A stretch of 64,000 nt of DNA, taken from contig NZ_JAEKEZ010000038.1 in the NCBI RefSeq assembly GCF_016650815.1, forward strand, positions 365,513 to 429,512, written 5' to 3'. This DNA comes from Pseudomonas sp. TH31. Lineage in GTDB: Bacteria; Pseudomonadota; Gammaproteobacteria; Pseudomonadales; Pseudomonadaceae. This document shows positions 1-10,118 of this stretch, piece by piece; position 1 is the stretch's first letter, and each line of letters starts with the position of its first letter. The position numbers were made by a program, and so were the translations under genes. The notes below the pieces were generated by a model. The model did no database searches, was not told where the DNA came from, and worked only from the letters and a program-made list of their open reading frames with translations.

Positions 1-64
1 CAGGCGATCGAGCGATACATCCTTCCTCGCTGATAGAGATCGCTCCTCATGCACTGATCCCTAT

Positions 65-2127
65 GTAGGAGCTGCCGAAGGCTGCGATCTTTGATCTTGA
101 TCTTTAAAAACAAGATCAAAAGATCGCAGCCTTCGGCAGCGCCTACAGATCGTTCGGGGTTACAGCCAGAAACTCACTGCGTACCAGCCCAGCGAGCCCA
201 TCACCACGGTGTATGGCAACGCCATCCACACCATCCGCCCGTAAGACAAGCGAATCAGCGGTGCAATCGCCGAACACCGAAGATGGCGCGGCGCAGGCGA
301 TTGAGCGATACATCCTCGGGCACTGAGTCCTGAGTAGGAGCTGCCGAAGGCTGCGATCTTTTGATCTTTAAAAACAAGATCGAAAGATCGCAGCCTTCGG
401 CAGCTCCTACAGGTCGTTCGGGGTTACAGCCAGAAACTCACTGCGTACCAGCCCAGCGAGCCCATCACCACGGTGTACGGCAACGCCATCCACACCATCC
501 GCCCGTAAGACAGGCGAATCAGCGGTGCAATCGCCGAACACCGAAGATGGCGCGGCGCAGGCGATTGAGCGATACATCCTCGGGCACTGAGTCCTGAGTA
601 GGAGCTGCCGAAGGCTGCGATCTTTTGATCTTTAAAAACAAGATCGAAAGATCGCAGCCTTCGGCAGCTCCTACAGGTCGTTCGGGGTTACAGCCAGAAA
701 CTCACTGCGTACCAGCCCAGCGAGCCCATCACCATGGTGTACGGCAACGCCATCCACACCATCCGCCCGTAAGACAGGCGAATCAGCGGTGCAATCGCCG
801 AACACCGAAGATGGCGCGGCGCAGGCGATTGAGCGATACATCCTCGGGCACTGAGTCCTGAGTAGGAGCTGCCGAAGGCTGCGATCTTTTGATCTTTAAA
901 AACAAGATCGAAAGATCGCAGCCTTCGGCAGCTCCTACAGGTCGTTCGGGGTTACAGCCAGAAACTCACTGCGTACCAGCCCAGCGAGCCCATCACCATG
1001 GTGTACGGCAACGCCATCCACACCATCCGCCCGTAAGACAGGCGAATCAGCGGTGCAATCGCCGAACACCGAAGACGGTGCGGCGCAGGCGATTGAGCGA
1101 TACATCCTCGGGCACTGAGTCCTGAGTAGGAGCTGCCGAAGGCTGCGATCTTTTGATCTTTAAAAACAAGATCGAAAGATCGCAGCCTTCGGCAGCTCCT
1201 ACAGATCGTTCGGGGTTACAGCCAGAAACTCACTGCGTACCAGCCCAGCGAGCCCATCACCATGGTGTACGGCAACGCCATCCACACCATCCGCCCGTAA
1301 GACAGGCGAATCAGCGGTGCAATCGCCGAACACCGAAGATGGCGCGGCGCAGGCGATTGAGCGATACATCCTCGGGCACTGAGTCCTGAGTAGGAGCTGC
1401 CGAAGGCTGCGATCTTTTGATCTTTAAAAACAAGATCGAAAGATCGCAGCCTTCGGCAGCTCCTACAGGTCGTTCGGGGTTACAGCCAGAAACTCACTGC
1501 GTACCAGCCCAGCGAGCCCATCACCACGGTGTATGGCAACGCCATCCACACCATCCGCCCGTAAGACAAGCGAATCAGCGGTGCAATCGCCGAACACCGA
1601 AGATGGCGCGGCGCAGGCGATTGAGCGATACATCCTCGGGCACTGAGTCCTGAGTAGGAGCTGCCGAAGGCTGCGATCTTTTGATCTTTAAAAACAAGAT
1701 CGAAAGATCGCAGCCTTCGGCAGCTCCTACAGGTCGTTCGGGGTTACAGCCAGAAACTCACTGCGTACCAGCCCAGCGAGCCCATCACCACGGTGTATGG
1801 CAACGCCATCCACACCATCCGCCCGTAAGACAAGCGAATCAGCGGTGCAATCGCCGAACACCGAAGATGGCGCGGCGCAGGCGATTGAGCGATACATCCT
1901 CGGGCACTGAGTCCTGAGTAGGAGCTGCCGAAGGCTGCGATCTTTTGATCTTGATCTTTAAAAACAAGATCAAAAGATCGCAGCCTTCGGCAGCGCCTAC
2001 AGATCGTTCGGGGTTACAGCCAAAAACTCACTGCGTACCAGCCCAGCGAGCCCATCACCACGGTGTACGGCAACGCCATCCACACCATCCGCCCGTAAGA
2101 CAGGCGAATCAGCGGTGCAATCGCCGA
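65..2127. repeat. Tandem array of ~264-bp units: REPIN plus 3' end of nhaB
   Basis: Eight consecutive units begin at about 65, 334, 598, 862, 1126, 1390, 1654 and 1918. From the second unit on the spacing is exactly 264 bp. Each unit holds a REP pair (GTAGGAGCTGCCGAAGG and its inverted partner around an AT-rich loop), then 114 bp matching the last 114 bp of nhaB in the same orientation, including its stop codon. About 70 bp of unrelated spacer follows. In the eighth unit the nhaB part continues without a break into the intact gene at 2128. Units differ by a few substitutions. Units 1 and 8 share an extra GATCTT hexamer and the variant GCGCCTACAGATCG; units 2-7 lack the hexamer. Bases 1-64 look like a diverged copy of the spacer, so the array may begin at or just beyond the window edge. 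The open frames on the plus strand here are repeats of the same non-coding sequence. Confidence 0.95.
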
Positions 2128-3515
2128 GGTCAGCAGAAACAGAAACGCCGCCTGACCATTGGGTGTCGCCACGCTCGGAAGGTTGGTCCCGGTATTGATG
2201 GCAATCGCCAGCGTCTCGAAATGCTCGCGGCTCATATGGCCGGAGATGAACGCCTGTTTCACTTCAGTGATGTAAATGGTGGCTACGAACACGTTGTCGC
2301 TGATCGCCGACAACAGCCCGTTGGCCATAAACAGCATGCCCGGTTGTTGATCGGCCGGCAGGGCCAGCACCCACTGAATCAACGGCGTGAACAGTTGCTG
2401 ATCGTGTATCACCGCCACCACCGCGAAAAACACCACCAGTAACGCCGTGAACGGCATGGCGTCTTTAAACGCACTGCCGATGTGATGCTCCTCGGTGATA
2501 CCGGTAAATGCGCTGATCAACACAATCACCATCAAACCGATCAGCCCGACTTCAGCGATGTGAAACGCCAGCCCGGCAATCAGGATCAACGCGGCCGCGC
2601 CCTGTACCAGCAGCGCTGCACGTTGGCGCGAAGTGCGTCCGGCATTGTCTTCGGCTGCATAGTTGGCCAGAACCGCGCGTACGTTGTCCGGCAGCAGCGT
2701 GCCGTAGCCGAACCAGCGCAGTTTCTCCAGCAAGACGCAGGTCACAAGTCCCGCCGCCAGCACCGGCAGTGACACCGGGGCGACTTTCAGGAAGAACTCG
2801 GCGAAATGCCAACCCATCTCGTGGCCGATCAACAGGTTCTGCGGCTCGCCAACCAGGGTGCAGACACCGCCCAAGGCGGTACCCACGGCGCCATGCATCA
2901 GCAGGCTGCGCAGGAAGGCGCGGAACTGATTGAGGTCTTCATGATGGAGTGTCGGCAGATGCTGATCGTCGCTGAACTCACTGTGCTGACGCGGATCGTT
3001 GCCCGAGGCGACGCGGTGATACACCGAGTAAAAACCTACCGCGGCACTGATGATCACCGCTGTAACGGTCAATGCATCGAGAAACGCCGACAGAAACGCC
3101 GACAGGAAACAGAACATCAGCGCCAGCAATGCCTTGGAGCGCACCCCGAGCAACAGGCGCGAAAACAGAAAGAGCAGCAGGTCTTTCATGAAATAGATGC
3201 CGGCCACCATGAACATCAGCAGCAGGATTACCGGAAAGTTGTGCACCAGTTCGTCATAGAGCGCCTGGGGCGTGGTCATCTTCAGCAGCAGCGCTTCAAT
3301 CAGCAGCAGGCCACCAGGCATCAGCGGATAGCACTTGAGCGCCATGGCCAGGGTGAAAATGAACTCCAGGACCAGCAACCAGCCGGCAGCCACCGGCCCC
3401 ACCGTCCACAGCACCAGGGCGTTGAGGATCAGGAACCCGACAATGCTCGCCTTGTACCAGCGGGGGAGTGCCCGAGAAAGTTATGCGCGAACGCCTGGGC
3501 CATTGAACCGGACAT
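2014..3515 (-). CDS. nhaB: Na+/H+ antiporter NhaB (one-base frameshift near the start)
   Basis: NhaB is an inner-membrane antiporter that expels Na+ in exchange for H+. The protein is almost entirely hydrophobic helices and matches remembered pseudomonad NhaB along its length, for example GEPQNLLIGHEMGW, SAISDNVFVATIYITEVK and NTGTNLPSVATPNGQ. The start chosen is the ATG at 3515, preceded by GGAG; it gives the expected N-terminus MSGSMAQAF. The frame breaks in the C-run at about 3463-3467: one missing C turns HSPRWYKAS into HSPAGT. With that base restored the product is 500 residues, the family's usual length. The downstream frame alone would begin at 3414 and lack the first membrane segment. 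The break resembles twelve others in this window and is probably a sequencing error. The last 114 bp of the gene are the sequence amplified in the adjoining tandem array. Confidence 0.93.
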
Positions 3516-3587
3516 CGGCTACTCCTTGTATTAAGAAGCGCGCAACTTGCCGTAAGCGACCTTGAAGTTCAAGTGCAGTACCGTGAT

Positions 3588-4877
3588 CTAGCTCAGATAC
3601 CGCGCCACAACTGCCCGGTAATTGCCGTCCAGTGAATACCCGCCGACGACGATCCTGCCGTCGCCCTGCACAGCCAGGGAGGTGGCGGTGTCCAGGCTGC
3701 GCCCAAAGCGAGTGCGGACCCAACCCATGCCATTGGCAAAACTGCGGTCCAGTTGCCCGTCTGGCCGGTATCGCGCCAGGATGAAATCGGCTTCGACGCC
3801 GCCGATCGTGGCCCCAGCTGCGAGCACGCCACCGTCGGGCTGGACCTGGGCGGCGGTCCATTGGCTGCCACTGTGGCCGATTTCCAGCAGTTGGGGCTGG
3901 CCACCGGTGCAATGAGCATCCGGTCGGCCATTGCTGTGTATTTTCAGGGACAGGCAATGCATCGGGTCGCGGCTGCTGCCAAAACACTGCAAGTCACCAT
4001 TATCCTGCTGGACGATCTGGCTGACCTGGGCGCTCCGCTTGCGTACCTGGAAAGTCATGAAGCCATCGATGGCAAAGCTTGCGTCCAGTTTGCCATCGGC
4101 GTGGTAACGCGCCAGTAGCCCTTCCTCCGGGAAACTGATCGAGCCGCCCGCCAGGATGCGTCCGTCCCGTTGCACCATCAGGCTGCCGAGCCAGGTGTTC
4201 ATCAGCAAATGCCTGACCACCACGAAACCGCGGCCGTTGAACTCGCGGTCCAGTGTGCCGTCAGTGTTGAGACGGATCAGCAGACCGACATGATCGGACA
4301 GTTCGAAATGATGATTGGCCAGCAGCAGGATGCGACCGTCTTTTTGCACACAAATATCGCAAGCTTCGGCGCCCGGCACTCCGGGTGGCAGCCAGTCGTC
4401 ACGAAGGCCCTGGGACAGGTCGCCGGGCAGGCGCACGACTAATCGTCCATTGTCGCCAAAGTGTCGAGCCGGCTGGCCGGCGGGGTCGAAAAGCGCCAGT
4501 GCGGGCAAGGTCCGGTGAGCGTCTTCGTAATGCAGGCCAGCCAGCAGGATCGACCCGCAAGGCAGGACGTGCACCTTGCTGGCCATGGCTTCGAAACCCA
4601 GTGCGAACTGGCCGATCAGGCTGCCCTGGTTGCCAAAGGACAGATCCGCCGATCCATCCTCAAGCAGGCGGGCCAGGCCAAAGCGGCTGCCGCCATGGGT
4701 GCCGACCTTGGCCGCGACCAGCAAACGGCCCTGGGGGTCGATGGCGATACCGTTGGCCATGCTGGACGCGCTGCCGGCGAAATACACCTGGGCTTTGCCG
4801 CCGGCGGCAAAATCCGGATCGAGGTGCCCGGCTTGATTCAGGGTGACAGGGCGGGCGAAAGCGGTCTGAGTTTGCAT
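3588..4877 (-). CDS. Delta-60 repeat beta-propeller-like protein
   Basis: A 429-residue protein built from repeats of the uncharacterised delta-60 type (about 50-60 residues each). The repeated core is seen as QKDGRILLLANH, QRDGRILAGGS, QPDGGVLAAGA and QGDGRIVVGGY, each followed by a LDxxFxxxG-like segment such as LDREFNGRGF or LDRSFANGMG. Such proteins are expected to fold as a beta-propeller. The start is the ATG at 4877 with AAGGAG about eight bases upstream; a longer frame to 4943 lacks an equally good ribosome site. No signal peptide is obvious. It is convergent with nothing close and separated from its neighbours by REP sequence and promoter-sized gaps, so it is probably a single-gene unit. 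Function unknown. Confidence 0.8.
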   Translation of the reverse strand: MQTQTAFARPVTLNQAGHLDPDFAAGGKAQVYFAGSASSMANGIAIDPQGRLLVAAKVGTHGGSRFGLARLLEDGSADLSFGNQGSLIGQFALGFEAMASKVHVLPCGSILLAGLHYEDAHRTLPALALFDPAGQPARHFGDNGRLVVRLPGDLSQGLRDDWLPPGVPGAEACDICVQKDGRILLLANHHFELSDHVGLLIRLNTDGTLDREFNGRGFVVVRHLLMNTWLGSLMVQRDGRILAGGSISFPEEGLLARYHADGKLDASFAIDGFMTFQVRKRSAQVSQIVQQDNGDLQCFGSSRDPMHCLSLKIHSNGRPDAHCTGGQPQLLEIGHSGSQWTAAQVQPDGGVLAAGATIGGVEADFILARYRPDGQLDRSFANGMGWVRTRFGRSLDTATSLAVQGDGRIVVGGYSLDGNYRAVVARYLS

Positions 4878-5063
4878 GCACGCATCTCCTTGCCAGTCGA
4901 CCCGATACCGGAAGCCGGGAGGGCGACTGCATGTGCGAAACATTCAATCCCTGAATGCCAGGTCGCACAACTGTCATTACTAACAGGCGGAGGGTCGCTT
5001 TGTGCCAGAACAGTGTCTTTTGGAACCACTGAAGAGGGTGCCAACAATCGAGCCTTTATAAAG

Positions 5064-5140
5064 CAAAGATCGCAGCCTTCGGCAGCGCCTACAGGGAAAC
5101 GCTTATTCCAATGTAGGAGCTGCCGAAGGCTGCGATCTTT
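5064..5140. repeat. REPIN (inverted REP pair, GCTGCCGAAGGC class)
   Basis: Two inverted copies of the REP core (GCAGCCTTCGGCAGC and GCTGCCGAAGGCTGC) flank a ~25-bp loop between the delta-60 gene promoter region and the small gene at 5151. Same class as the pairs in the array at 65-2127. Confidence 0.9.
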
Positions 5141-5150
5141 GGATCTTTAA

Positions 5151-5417
5151 TTAATGCGGCATGGACCACTGTTGCAGCGTGTAGCCATCTTCGCTGAGTG
5201 CAGCACGAGCCTGTTCCAGCAGATGTTCAAGTTGTACCGGATCGGAATATGCGCTGCTCGGGATCTGCGCGCGGCCAATACGGTTATTGGTGCGGTCGAT
5301 GACGCTCAGGCTGAGTTCGCCGTTACCGTCCTGTGGGGCCCAGGCCACGCATTGAAATGGCTTGAACGCGCGGTCGGCAATCAAAAGAGCTTCGTTGATA
5401 CGGAGCGGGGCAGTCAT
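5151..5417 (-). CDS. Small conserved hypothetical protein
   Basis: An 88-residue soluble protein starting MTAPLRINEALL at the ATG at 5417. An alternative start at 5441 would add eight residues; the purine-rich AGAGAGAAGA just upstream of 5417 favours the shorter form. The sequence alternates beta-like stretches (FQCVAWAPQDG, LSLSVIDRTNNRIG) with an acidic helix (LEHLLEQARAAL). There are no cysteines, membrane segments or recognisable catalytic motifs. No function assigned. The upstream region, 5418-5758, is shared with the divergent sigma-54 activator gene and contains no other gene I can support. Confidence 0.6.
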   Translation of the reverse strand: MTAPLRINEALLIADRAFKPFQCVAWAPQDGNGELSLSVIDRTNNRIGRAQIPSSAYSDPVQLEHLLEQARAALSEDGYTLQQWSMPH

Positions 5418-5758
5418 GGGGTCTTCTCTCTGTTTGCCCAATCAAGTGATGTGCCGTCGGTTGGGCTTACCGTTCGGCTGGTTACTTGTACTGATGTCCT
5501 CAGTGGGGGTTGGGTCACACACAATCCAAAGAAAATTCAACTTTCTTTCATATACTCAGTATTCAGGCCGCTTTTGAAAGCGGGTTGAAAGGTTCGACTC
5601 GATAGGTAACTAACAAACTTCCTCTTATAACTAATTGGTTAAGACTCCTATAGTCAAACGATACAAGGCCCCGTCAAATTCTTGCTAATGTTACAGCCAG
5701 GTCTGCCAAACGACTGTTTTTAATAATATTTCCTTAAATTTGGCGCCAAGGAACAGTC

Positions 5759-7084
5759 ATGATCGAAGCGCCTGCCCTACGACGTCTGTTAGTGGTTGAT
5801 CCTTGTGACGATTGCCATCGTCTTTTGCCGGGTTTACGTTCTGTAGGTTGGGACGTTGACAGCTGTACGCTGGAAAACGCTGCCGATCGAACCTGCGATG
5901 TCGGCCTCTTGCGCTTGCAGCCTTTTCACCTGGAGCGACCGGAAGCGGTCAAGGAACTGATCAGCCGCAGCGGCACCGAATGGATCGCCGTGCTCAACCA
6001 GGAAGTCCTGCGACTGCAGAACGTCGGGGACTTTGTGTGCGAATGGTTTTTCGACTTCCATACCTTGCCGTTCGATGTCTCCCGGGTTCAGGTGACCCTG
6101 GGCCGGGCGTTCGGTATGGCGCGGTTGCGCGGGCAGGGTACGATTCACATTGATCAGCCTGAGCACGAGTTGCTCGGTGACAGCAAGCCGATTCGCGAAC
6201 TACGCAAGCTGCTGAGCAAACTGGCGCCCACCGAGTCGCCGGTGTTGATCCGTGGCGAGAGCGGGACCGGCAAAGAGTTGGTTGCCCGCACCTTGCATCG
6301 ACAATCTCAGCGCCACAGCAAACCCTTCGTGGCGATCAACTGCGGCGCGATTCCTGAACACTTGATCCAGTCCGAACTGTTTGGCCACGAGAAAGGCGCC
6401 TTCACCGGTGCGCATCAACGCAAGGTCGGGCGGATCGAAGCGGCGAATGGCGGCACGTTGTTTCTCGATGAAATCGGTGACCTGCCCCTGGAGTTGCAAG
6501 CCAATTTACTGCGCTTCCTGCAGGAAAAACACATTGAACGAGTCGGCGGCAGTCAGCCGATTCCGGTGGATGTGCGGGTGTTGGCGGCGACCCACGTTGA
6601 CCTTGAGGCCGCTATCGAGAAGAAACGCTTTCGCGAAGACTTGTACTACCGCCTCAACGTACTGCAAGTGGTTACCGCGCCGTTACGTGAGCGTCATGGC
6701 GATCTGTCGATGCTGGCCAACCACTTTTCGCATTTCTACAGCCATGAAACCGGTCGGCGCCCTCGAAGCTTCAGCGAAGACGCGTTGATCGCCATGGGCA
6801 AGCATGACTGGCCGGGCAACGTTCGCGAATTGGCCAACCGGGTGCGCCGCGGGTTGGTGCTGGCGGAAGGACGGCAGATCGAGGCTCGGGATCTGGGGCT
6901 GATCAGCCAGCAGACGATCGCAGCCCCCATGGGCACGCTTGAAGACTACAAGACCCGCGCCGAACGCCAGGCGTTGTGCGATGTATTGAATCGCCACAGT
7001 GATAACTTGAGTGTGGCGGCGAGGGTCCTGGGTGTTTCCAGGCCGACGTTCTACCGGTTGTTGCACAAGCATCAGATTCGATAA
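5759..7084 (+). CDS. Sigma-54-dependent activator, probable regulator of fap
   Basis: A 441-residue enhancer-binding protein with three parts. The N-terminal domain (about 1-130) is receiver-like (LLVVDPCDDCHRLLPGL) but without a clear full receiver signature, reminiscent of VpsR/FleQ-type activators. The central AAA+ domain (about 140-370) has Walker A GESGTGKE, the sigma-54 contact loop GAFTGA, and GGTLFLDEIGDLPLELQ. The C-terminal Fis-type helix-turn-helix reads LSVAARVLGVSRPTFYRLL. AAGGA precedes the ATG. The gene is convergent with fapF, and the two ends share a bidirectional terminator. A sigma-54-type promoter and an upstream palindrome lie before fapA, so the inferred job is to activate the fap operon. 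The signal is unknown; cyclic-di-GMP control is possible from the VpsR/FleQ resemblance but not shown here. Confidence 0.88.
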   Translation: MIEAPALRRLLVVDPCDDCHRLLPGLRSVGWDVDSCTLENAADRTCDVGLLRLQPFHLERPEAVKELISRSGTEWIAVLNQEVLRLQNVGDFVCEWFFDFHTLPFDVSRVQVTLGRAFGMARLRGQGTIHIDQPEHELLGDSKPIRELRKLLSKLAPTESPVLIRGESGTGKELVARTLHRQSQRHSKPFVAINCGAIPEHLIQSELFGHEKGAFTGAHQRKVGRIEAANGGTLFLDEIGDLPLELQANLLRFLQEKHIERVGGSQPIPVDVRVLAATHVDLEAAIEKKRFREDLYYRLNVLQVVTAPLRERHGDLSMLANHFSHFYSHETGRRPRSFSEDALIAMGKHDWPGNVRELANRVRRGLVLAEGRQIEARDLGLISQQTIAAPMGTLEDYKTRAERQALCDVLNRHSDNLSVAARVLGVSRPTFYRLLHKHQIR

Positions 7085-7103
7085 ACACAGCGCCCCGCTT
7101 TTC

Positions 7104-7129
7104 GTAGGAGCAGCGCTTGCTCGCGATGT
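7104..7129. repeat. Single REP-like element
   Basis: GTAGGAGCAGCGCTTGCTCG followed by CGATG resembles one arm of the second REP class found elsewhere in this window (21081, 25681, 58744). No inverted partner is evident. Confidence 0.6.
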
Positions 7130-7185
7130 CGGCCTCACCGCCGCCCGCTTTTTTCAACCGTACGCCCCTCCACAATCGCCCCAGC

Positions 7186-7225
7186 AAAAAGCCCCGCCGC
7201 GATAAATCTCGCAGCGGGGCTTTTT
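7186..7225. terminator. Bidirectional rho-independent terminator between the activator gene and fapF
   Basis: AAAAAGCCCCGC and GCGGGGCTTTTT form a long GC stem flanked by A and T runs, so it can work in both directions. It sits between the two convergent genes. Confidence 0.85.
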
Positions 7226-7234
7226 CGTTGTGGA

Positions 7235-8545
7235 TCAGAAGTAGTACGGGAATTTCAGGCTGAAGGTGAAGTCCGGAGCATCGGGTGTCATGCCCAGGGA
7301 CAGGTTGGGTACGATGGTCAGGTTAGGCGAGGCTGCGATGGTCATGCCGATATTGAAGTACCCGGCGTTGGCATCACTGGAAACAACCGACTGCCAATCC
7401 CCGCCGTCTGGCTTGAGCGAGCTCCTGCGCTGAACCAGGTCAGACATCGAGAACGACATACTCATCTTCTCGTTCAAGGCGAACGCGACGCCCATGCCCA
7501 CTTGGAAACTGTCGCCGATCCTGACCTTGCCCGGGGTGGTCTGATTGACCGTGGAGCTGATATCGCTGAAAGACTCCTCCAGGTTGTGGGTATACGACAG
7601 GGTGCCGAACAGCACAGCCGGGTCGAAGGTTTTCACCAGCGAGATGCCAGGGGTAATCGACCAGACACCGTTACCGGTGGGCAGGCTTTCAGGCACAAAC
7701 AAGTTGGTGTTGGTCGGCGACTGGACCAGCTTGATCCCGAACGGGTCCTTGCCGGTAGGTGCCTTGAGGCGCAAGGTGAAGACGGCATCCGGCAAGTTGG
7801 CCGATTCGTCGAGGAATTTGTAAGCCACCCCGGCGTTGATATCGCCGATGGTCGGGTCACGGCTGACGTCACCCTCGCTGGTCACGTTCGCTGCCCCGTT
7901 GTTGCCGCCACCGGATTGGTAGGTCGATTCGCGATAGACCACGGGCACGTTCAGGTCGAACTGCCAACGGTTGTTGTAGTTGTAACGGCCGGTGAGGTCC
8001 AGGGTATAGGTGTCAGCCTTGATCCGGTCCAGGTTGATGTTGCCGAGGAAAATCGAATCCAGCGCGAGGAAGCCGTTGAGGGTCAGCTGTCGGGTGTCGT
8101 AGTGTGAATAAGTCACACCGGTTTCAAGACTGAACTTGCCGCCGCCGAAGAAGCCGCTGGCTTCGTCATACAGGTTGGTCACGCTCTGCGCCGGCTGTGA
8201 ATCGTCAGCCAGCGATTGACCGTAGGAGGCGCCGCTGCCTCCGGCTGCGCCCCCTGATGCAGCCGCTGCGCCGGTGCCGCGGTTGGCCACTTGCGTATTG
8301 CCTTTGAGGTCTGCTGGCGATTTGGCCAGGCGTTTGGGCTGCGGCGTTGCAGGTTGCTCCTCAACCTGGCGTACCCGTTGCTCAAGTATGGCCAGGGCCT
8401 TTTGCTGTGTTTCGTAGCGTTGTTTAAGGTCGAGAAGCTCCTGCTTCAACGCCGCAACATCCGCATCCGGCGCCGCTTGCAACATGGCGGCCGGAAAAAG
8501 TGTGCTCAAACATACGACTGCGCGCAGCGATGCCGATCGATACAT
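7235..8545 (-). CDS. fapF: FapF, outer-membrane amyloid secretion channel
   Basis: FapF is the trimeric outer-membrane barrel that exports FapB and FapC. The 436-residue product has a signal peptide (hydrophobic core to LQA|APDA) and then a heptad-rich coiled coil at about 28-65 (VAALKQELLDLKQRYETQQK). A low-complexity Gly/Ala/Ser linker follows, then a C-terminal domain of alternating aromatic beta strands ending FPYYF, a typical outer-membrane C-terminus. This order matches the known FapF plan. AGGGAC lies upstream of the ATG. It is the last gene of the operon, 82 bp after fapE, and ends at the bidirectional terminator. Confidence 0.93.
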   Translation of the reverse strand: MYRSASLRAVVCLSTLFPAAMLQAAPDADVAALKQELLDLKQRYETQQKALAILEQRVRQVEEQPATPQPKRLAKSPADLKGNTQVANRGTGAAAASGGAAGGSGASYGQSLADDSQPAQSVTNLYDEASGFFGGGKFSLETGVTYSHYDTRQLTLNGFLALDSIFLGNINLDRIKADTYTLDLTGRYNYNNRWQFDLNVPVVYRESTYQSGGGNNGAANVTSEGDVSRDPTIGDINAGVAYKFLDESANLPDAVFTLRLKAPTGKDPFGIKLVQSPTNTNLFVPESLPTGNGVWSITPGISLVKTFDPAVLFGTLSYTHNLEESFSDISSTVNQTTPGKVRIGDSFQVGMGVAFALNEKMSMSFSMSDLVQRRSSLKPDGGDWQSVVSSDANAGYFNIGMTIAASPNLTIVPNLSLGMTPDAPDFTFSLKFPYYF

Positions 8546-8627
8546 GAAATAAGCCGTCCCTTTAAGCCCAATGATCGAAGTCAGCGTAGTTCAATATTTC
8601 GAAATGTGTAGTTCGTTGAGCAGCACT

Positions 8628-9365
8628 TTAGTTACGTAGCCCCTTGAGTTGATTGAGAGTCTGCGAAGCACCCGCCGCTGGGTTGAGGTTGTTGTTCATG
8701 ACCACGTTGAGCAGGGTCTGGTTGTTCACCAGGTTGCTGCTACCCAGCAGCGTGGTGTTCTGCATCAAGCCGCTCTGGGCCACTTGTTGCAGGGCCGTGC
8801 CCTGATTGTTGCTGGCCTGAATGGCCATTTGCACACCGCCACTGATGCTGGTCACGGCGACGCTGCCGGCGCCGTTGCTGCCGCTGATGGTCTGACCACT
8901 CATCAACACCTGACCCTGGGCCGGCGCCAGCGCAGGTGCCGTGCTGGATTGAGTGACGTTGATACCAACGTTGTTGTTGGCCGTGTTGCTGTCGCCCGCT
9001 GCCCGGACACTCTGGGTGACACCTTGAGTCGAGCCGAGGCCGGCGCCACCGATCACGTTGCCGGTGCCCTGCGTCGGCGTGCTGCCGTTACCGGTTTTAG
9101 CGATGGTGGATACATAGAATTGAGGTTTGACGGTGGAGGACTGGATCTGCATCGAGGTGGCAGCCCCGATCAGGTCGCCGCTGGCGTTGCGCCAGGTGCT
9201 GCTCATGACGATGCCGAAGCTGATGATGCGCCCCGGCATGACAAAACGACCGCGCAGCTCACCGAGCTCCTGGTCGCTGATGGGGATGGGTTTGAATCCT
9301 TCATTGGCAAAGCTTGACGCACTTGCTGCCAGGCAGGCGGCGGCCAGCCAGTATGAGGTTTTCAT
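8628..9365 (-). CDS. fapE: FapE, extracellular amyloid-associated protein
   Basis: A 245-residue secreted protein with signal peptide MKTSYWLAAACLAASASSFA. The body is rich in Asn, Ser, Gly, Gln and Thr (NTANNNVGINVTQSS, NLVNNQTLLNVVMNNN) but lacks the regular imperfect repeats of FapB and FapC, as expected for FapE. FapE is known as a minor component secreted with the fibres. GGGAG lies about seven bases before the ATG at 9365. It lies between fapD and fapF with a 44-bp gap on the fapD side. Confidence 0.9.
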   Translation of the reverse strand: MKTSYWLAAACLAASASSFANEGFKPIPISDQELGELRGRFVMPGRIISFGIVMSSTWRNASGDLIGAATSMQIQSSTVKPQFYVSTIAKTGNGSTPTQGTGNVIGGAGLGSTQGVTQSVRAAGDSNTANNNVGINVTQSSTAPALAPAQGQVLMSGQTISGSNGAGSVAVTSISGGVQMAIQASNNQGTALQQVAQSGLMQNTTLLGSSNLVNNQTLLNVVMNNNLNPAAGASQTLNQLKGLRN

Positions 9366-9409
9366 CTGCTGCTCCCGGAGCGTCCTGCTCCATTTATCAT
9401 TATTAGGCG

Positions 9410-10090
9410 CTAAAAGAAGTCGCTCTGAATGAAACCGAATTCCATCAGTTCCGCGTCTCTGACCGGGCTGAACTCATCGAGTTTATTCTTGGCGGTCAGG
9501 GGGGCCGGAGGGTCGAGCAAAACATTGGCTTTGTCGTAGCCAGGGCCGACGATGGCGAAAACGATGCCGTTCCAGCCTTTGACAAAGTCATCATGGGCGT
9601 AGCGTTTATGGCCAAGAACCGGGTCGCCGATGTACACCCATTCCTTGTCTGCCCGCTGCAATACCACGAAGTGCTTGTAGCCACGAATGTCCATCAGGAC
9701 CACGACCGGAATCGAGACTGAACTCAGCTTTTCAGGCGGGATCTTGTATCCTCTGGCGCGCATGCCGATGCTTTCCACGTAGTGCTTCATGTCCAGCATG
9801 GAGAAACCCTGGGTACGAACCAGGTTCTGGTCAGCGTTGACCAGCATGCCTTTGATGATGTGGTCCTCATCGACGTCGAGCCAATAGGCCTGGCGTAACA
9901 CGGTTGCCAGTGCGGCGGCGCCGCAACTGAAATCGGTTTTTTGCTCGACAATGTCGCTGAACTTGCGCTCACGAATACTTTGCACATGCTTATAGACCAG
10001 CATGCCGCCAGGAAGGGCGGCTACAGGCATTTGAGCGGCTTGACTGACACCGCACAGGCATAGCAGGAAGGTGAGGGCGGTCATACGCAT
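9410..10090 (-). CDS. fapD: FapD, C39-like cysteine protease of the fap system
   Basis: A 226-residue exported C39-family peptidase. After the signal peptide (TALTFLLCLCGVSQAAQ) the domain shows the catalytic cysteine in TDFSCGAAALATVL, the histidine in GYKHFVVLQ and the aspartate in YIGDPVLG. FapD is required for Fap secretion in studied strains. The start at 10090 is chosen because a signal peptide begins there; the frame stays open upstream to 10294 but that part overlaps fapC. A second ATG at 10084 is also possible. A strong hairpin separates it from fapC, so expression is probably reduced relative to fapC. Confidence 0.92.
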   Translation of the reverse strand: MRMTALTFLLCLCGVSQAAQMPVAALPGGMLVYKHVQSIRERKFSDIVEQKTDFSCGAAALATVLRQAYWLDVDEDHIIKGMLVNADQNLVRTQGFSMLDMKHYVESIGMRARGYKIPPEKLSSVSIPVVVLMDIRGYKHFVVLQRADKEWVYIGDPVLGHKRYAHDDFVKGWNGIVFAIVGPGYDKANVLLDPPAPLTAKNKLDEFSPVRDAELMEFGFIQSDFF

Positions 10091-10118
10091 GATCGATACG
10101 CCTATTTCCGGAGTGTGG

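Noticed and set aside
91..1917. Repeated 78-80-codon plus-strand frames
   Set aside because: They are antisense to the nhaB 3' fragments and REP sequence of the tandem array; no ribosome sites, and they repeat only because the DNA repeats.
65..2127. CRISPR-like regular spacing
   Set aside because: The whole 264-bp unit is repeated, with no unique spacers, and it contains REP palindromes and coding fragments. No cas genes nearby.
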